64,000 bases of DNA from Symbiodinium natans (taxonomy: Eukaryota > Sar > Dinophyceae > Suessiales > Symbiodiniaceae), in assembly GCA_905221605.1 (NCBI GenBank), contig CAJNDS010002094.1, positions 482,501 to 546,500 of the forward strand, in the 5' to 3' direction. The notes beneath the pieces are model-generated. The model saw nothing but the letters and a program-made list of their open reading frames with translations, was not told the DNA's origin and did not search any database. Below, piece after piece: positions 61,501 to 64,000 of the stretch (position 1 is its first letter; every line of letters begins with the position of its first letter). Made by a program: the position numbers and the translations under genes.

Positions 61501-62084
61501 ACTTGGAAATACTTTTTTCATTTTTTGGGTACCTTAATTCCTAAGAAACAGCAAAAACACAATTTTTCGGGTACCTTAATTCCTAAGAGACAGCAAAACA
61601 CAATTTTTGCTAGGGTTCCAGGTTCAGGGGTTTTGGGCTTCAGGGCCCAGAGTGTCAGGGCTTCAAAGACCTAAGAAGGACCTCGGCTCAAAGGCACCGG
61701 ATGAAACCCACAGTCGCAAAACGGCGAAACCCTGAATCCGAAACCCTCAACCCCAAACCCTAAGCCCTAAGCCCTAAGCCCTAAACCCTAAACCCTAAAC
61801 CCTAAACCCTAAACCCTAAACCCTAAACCCTATGCTAAGGCTGCTAAGGTTTAGGTCTAAACCCTCAACCACGGGGCTCCACGACGTCAAAAAGCATTAC
61901 CAGGGAGAAGCATATGCTCCCTAAGCCCGAAACCTGAAACCCTAAAACCTAAACCCTAAACCCTAAGCCCTAAGCCCGAAGCCCTAAGCCCCAAACCCTA
62001 AACCCCAAGCCCTAAACCCTAAACCCTAAACCAGGTGGCCAGTGGAGCCGCGCAGTGGGCCTGCTGCAGCGGATGCACCGCACT
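58571..62084 (+). CDS. pentatricopeptide-repeat (PPR) protein, partial gene model
   Basis: PPR proteins bind single-stranded RNA, mostly in plastids and mitochondria, through 35-residue helical hairpins. Exon 58571 to about 58624 (after TCCTGCCCAG|) reads VNVCSKARRWPEALCSY. Exons 60944-60981, 61324-61382 and 62035-62084 join in phase to WARSVEELALMGR, KALRVSAVSYGTAIASCSS and GGQWSRAVGLLQRMHRT. Trp-to-Trp distance in the spliced reading is exactly 35 residues, and C-x5-W is the same in the 58571 and 61324/62035 units. Donors used: GC (60982) and GT (61383); acceptors CTCAG, GCCAG, AACCAG. Exons between 58.6 and 60.9 kb are incomplete (candidates 59346, 59657, 60063, 60601). The gene probably continues to 62714 and beyond. 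Targeting is unknown because the N-terminus is not fixed. Confidence 0.65.
58890..59340 (-). repeat. composite CCCTAAACCCCAAACCCTAAAGCCTAAG array
   Basis: About 450 bp in which CCCTAAA, CCCCAAA, CCTAAAG and CCTAAGC follow in a fixed order, repeated roughly a dozen times with slips. It shares this order with 54215-54360. Confidence 0.94.
59346..59447 (+). CDS. candidate exon
   Basis: After CCAAACGCAG|, reading AHQLLSARVRCGLRDEAGLH then NALVAGRPGTAEG, stop at 59447. A GC donor before the stop is possible (GAG|GCTGAAGG is close). Flanked by CCCTAAA-type and TTTAGGG-type arrays. Confidence 0.45.
   Translation, partial: AHQLLSARVRCGLRDEAGLHNALVAGRPGTAEG
59467..59590 (+). repeat. TTTAGGG array
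   Basis: About 17 units. Confidence 0.96.
59657..59770 (+). CDS. candidate exon
   Basis: After GGGTTTCCAG|, reading LQFVSSDPTQSMGPRLKVRQ then GGDVEGFRFRFRLRIS and a stop. The - strand is open too. Confidence 0.4.
   Translation, partial: LQFVSSDPTQSMGPRLKVRQPGGDVEGFRFRFRLRIS
60063..60170 (+). CDS. candidate PPR-like exon
   Basis: Frame from ATG 60063: MSSTLSGCAKDPSSAPPQEV then ELWEGPYQLLDPLIP, stop. STLSGCAK matches the end of a PPR first helix; a GA donor after AAG (60093) would keep only that part. Confidence 0.4.
   Translation: MSSTLSGCAKDPSSAPPQEVELWEGPYQLLDPLIP
60601..60646 (+). CDS. candidate exon
   Basis: Between GGGGTTCAG| and CAG|GTGAGGC, a textbook donor. One phase reads MLGVVKRVKQSMRAQ and fits into 60944. 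Confidence 0.4.
61525..61612 (+). repeat. two direct copies of a 46-bp unit
   Basis: GGGTACCTTAATTCCTAAGA then CAGCAAAA(A)CACAATTTTT, twice, inside a PPR intron. Confidence 0.9.
61740..61835 (-). repeat. CCCTAAG / CCCTAAA array
   Basis: Inside the PPR intron 61383-62034. Confidence 0.93.
61930..62034 (-). repeat. CCCTAAA / CCCTAAG array at the 3' end of a PPR intron
   Basis: It runs to CTAAACCAG, the acceptor of the exon at 62035, so the last repeat unit provides the splice site context. Confidence 0.93.
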
Positions 62085-62112
62085 GTGTGGCCAGGGCCTG
62101 TGGCAACTTGAA

Positions 62113-62210
62113 GGGTTTAGGGTTTAGGGTTTAGGGTTTGGGGTTTAGGGTTTAGGGTTTAGGGATGGTTTAGGGTTTAGGGTTTAGTGTTTAGGGTGTA
62201 GGGTTTAGGG
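62113..62210 (+). repeat. TTTAGGG array
   Basis: About 12 units, shortly after the exon at 62035. Confidence 0.94.
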
Positions 62211-62713
62211 GTACTATAGGAGCCTTAATAATTAGAATAAGGTTTGGTGTGTTCTGATAATATGATAATCAGACAGGGACCATAAGGGAATACTAGGAGT
62301 AGTTATTCCGACCCCAAGAGTAGGTCCGTACGGTTTGTTTTTGGCTTTCGGCTAGGTTCTCACAAGTTAGGCTAAGGTGATAAGGTTACGGTTACCTTAA
62401 AACAGCATGTACCTTAGAAGGGGTTAGGGTTTTCTAAGGTACCCATGAAGCTTTTCAGCAGGTGCTCCACGTGTGCATCTGCTTTACTCACATGTTCCGC
62501 TCTTGGCTTGAAAGTTTCTAGGGTTAAGGATTTAGAAGTCTACTGAGCTAGCAGTGCCAGTGATGGCCTTCATCCCTTCGCTTGAGGGGTTGTGTTCGCT
62601 TTTACGCCTCACTTAACCAAAGAAGGTGGCCATTGTAATCTTGTGCGCTCGAACCCGAAATCCTAATCCCAACGCACCCACAAGCCCAGAACCCTAAACC
62701 CAACCTCCCCGAG
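62211..62713. other. no gene seen; presumed intron
   Basis: Unique sequence with a few dyad-symmetric stretches near 62225-62320; no supported exon. Confidence 0.4.
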
Positions 62714-62800
62714 TCCCCCGCGCGCCGAAGGCTGAGCATCCCGGCAATTACGTCCACGATTGGGGCCTGCGCCGGGCGCTCTGCTTCTGGCTTCGTCCCC
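62714..62800 (+). CDS. candidate PPR exon
   Basis: 29 codons after TCCCCGAG| and before |GTAAGTAG, a consensus donor, reading SPARRRLSIPAITSTIGACA then GRSASGFVP. AITSTIGACAGR matches the first helix of a PPR unit. Its distance from the unit at 62035 is three residues too long for a direct join, so another acceptor or an extra exon is likely. Confidence 0.5.
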
Positions 62801-63221
62801 GTAAGTAGCCTAGGGTTTGGGGTTTAGGGTTTAGGGTTTTGTCAAGTTATATCCCGCAATTGGCTCGAGGTTTCGGTGAACTTTTGGACAGGGAACCTTT
62901 CGGGCTAGGGTCCCCCCAAAACATGGCACGAGCCCTCATCAGAAAGAAAGGGCACTTCGAATTCTCCTGACAGTTCATGCTCCAGAAACTCGCAGGCAAC
63001 ATGCGGTTTAGGGTAAGTATAGGGCTTATGCTTCGGATTTCCCCAGATTAGGTTTGAACGGTATCTAGAACATGGATAGGACTAACGCAAGAAGCCTATG
63101 AAGCCTAAACCCTTAGGCCTCAAGATTTGGGGTGTTAGGGCTTTGGGCTGTATGCCCGTAAGGCTTTACTTTCAGCCCCATCAACGCAAGCCACACCCCC
63201 TAGACTTCTACACCCCAAAGT

Positions 63222-63300
63222 CTTAACCCTAAACCCTAAACCCTAAGCTCAAAACCCTAAACCCTAAGCCCTAGACCCGAGACCCTAGACCCTGAACCCT
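63222..63300 (-). repeat. CCCTAAA / CCCTAGA array
   Basis: About ten units. Confidence 0.9.
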
Positions 63301-63424
63301 CACAAAGCCCTCAAACCCTGTGCACCCGACCGCTCTGGAGTCCAGGTGCGGTCAGGAGAAGGATCCAAGGGCCTGAGGCAGGCATCTGTTCTTTGAAGGT
63401 CCAATGTAGTACTTGTGGGTTTCG

Positions 63425-63593
63425 GGAAGTAGGGAACTAGGGAAGTAGGGAAGTAGGGTAGGAGGGTAGGAGGGTAGGAGGGTAGGAGGGTAGGAGGGTA
63501 GGAGGGTAGGAGGGTAGTAGTAGGGTAGTAAGGTAGTAGGGTAGTAGGGCAGTAGGGTAGTAGGGTAGTAGGGGAGTAGGGTAGTAGGGTAAC
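63425..63593 (+). repeat. GGGTAGGA then GGGTAGTA G-rich array
   Basis: About 20 octamer units with GGG every 5-8 bases; strong G-quadruplex potential on +. The Pro/Thr/Leu frame on - is an artefact. Confidence 0.94.
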
Positions 63594-63835
63594 TAACTTA
63601 CAACTCATGAACCTTCCAGTAGACCCTAAACCTACGCCCGAAAACCATAGAACCCGAAAGCCCAAAAAGGTGAAAGAAGAACCCCACCCATGGACCTTCA
63701 TATTTGGTCGGGGGAGGTCCTGGGTGCTAGGTTGGGGTTCATGGTTTAGGCTTTAGGGCCTTTAGGGTTGGGTTCTAGGCTTGTCTGTGGGGGTCAGGGG
63801 ATAGACTTGCCAGAGTTGGGTGGATGATGTTTCAG

Positions 63836-64000
63836 CAGCAGGTGGAGTCGTCAGGCGAGTGCCCATTCTGGCTACTCTTCAGCGCACCTGGCAGAGAACC
63901 GTCGCCCTCGCCCGGGAGGCGAATGCCCATGCAAGGGACATTGACCTCATCCACCCGTTCATCCACCGCTTCAAAAAAGCTACAAGAACCCGCCGGTTCA
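63836..64000 (+). CDS. candidate exon, open at the right edge
   Basis: After GATGATGTTTCAG|, one frame reads VVRRVPILATLQRTWQRTVA then LAREANAHARDIDLIHPFIH and RFKKATRTRRF to the window end. Strong helical coding character. A second + frame is open too (QQVESSGECPFW...). Confidence 0.5.

Noticed and set aside
61670-61924. Two protein-like islands (DLGSKAPDETHSRKTAK; TGLHDVKKHYQGEAYAP)
   Set aside because: They lie inside the PPR intron 61383-62034, whose borders are supported by the exact 35-residue repeat spacing. They show that GC-rich islands can look coding by chance or be decayed exons.

Overview
The window looks like nuclear DNA of a peridinin-type dinoflagellate, probably a Symbiodiniaceae-like alga. 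The reasons are: (i) plant/dinoflagellate-type telomere heptamers (TTTAGGG/CCCTAAA) scattered throughout in both orientations; (ii) spliceosomal genes cut into very short exons, with GC and GA donor sites next to GT; (iii) a PsbP-family protein with a multi-part thylakoid-lumen presequence; (iv) all confidently read host genes on one strand (+). This is inferred from sequence character; no species was identified.

Layout. 1-4.8 kb: the 3' part of a C5-cytosine DNA methyltransferase, a 57-bp tandem array, and a Mutator-like (MULE) transposase with an AT-hook tail. 5-11 kb: microsatellite and telomere-like repeats around a split CCCH zinc-finger gene (8.70-9.86 kb). 11.4-12.6 kb: an intronless RCC1-repeat protein. 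12.8-17.8 kb: an AT-rich, badly decayed insertion with a retroviral-type integrase (-), a family-B DNA polymerase-like region and an SF1 helicase-like region (+). This looks like a Polinton or Polinton-like-virus remnant. 18-28.7 kb: telomere-like arrays around exon-like islands. 28.84-29.62 kb: an intronless PsbP-family gene. 31-43 kb: two phase-consistent multi-exon genes of unknown function; an intron of the second carries a 1.95-kb element with terminal inverted repeats. 45.7-46.1 kb: the end of another gene. 48.66-52.7 kb: the core spliceosomal protein SmD3, in seven coding pieces plus a proposed start-codon exon. 56.6-62.8 kb: a pentatricopeptide-repeat (PPR) gene. An exon is still open at the right edge.

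The most interesting point is the relation between repeats and genes. In the SmD3, PPR and other split genes, sequence just after an exon is enriched in TTTAGGG and sequence just before the next exon in CCCTAAA. Many introns therefore begin like G|GTTTAGGG and end with a CCCTAAA array before AG, so their ends are complementary and could pair in the pre-mRNA. The telomere-like DNA here is thus largely intron material, not a chromosome end.

Limits: exons outside SmD3, the CCCH gene, the PPR core and the phase-consistent chains are proposals from splice signals and open frames. In this GC-rich DNA the opposite strand is often open too. No homology search or transcript data were available.
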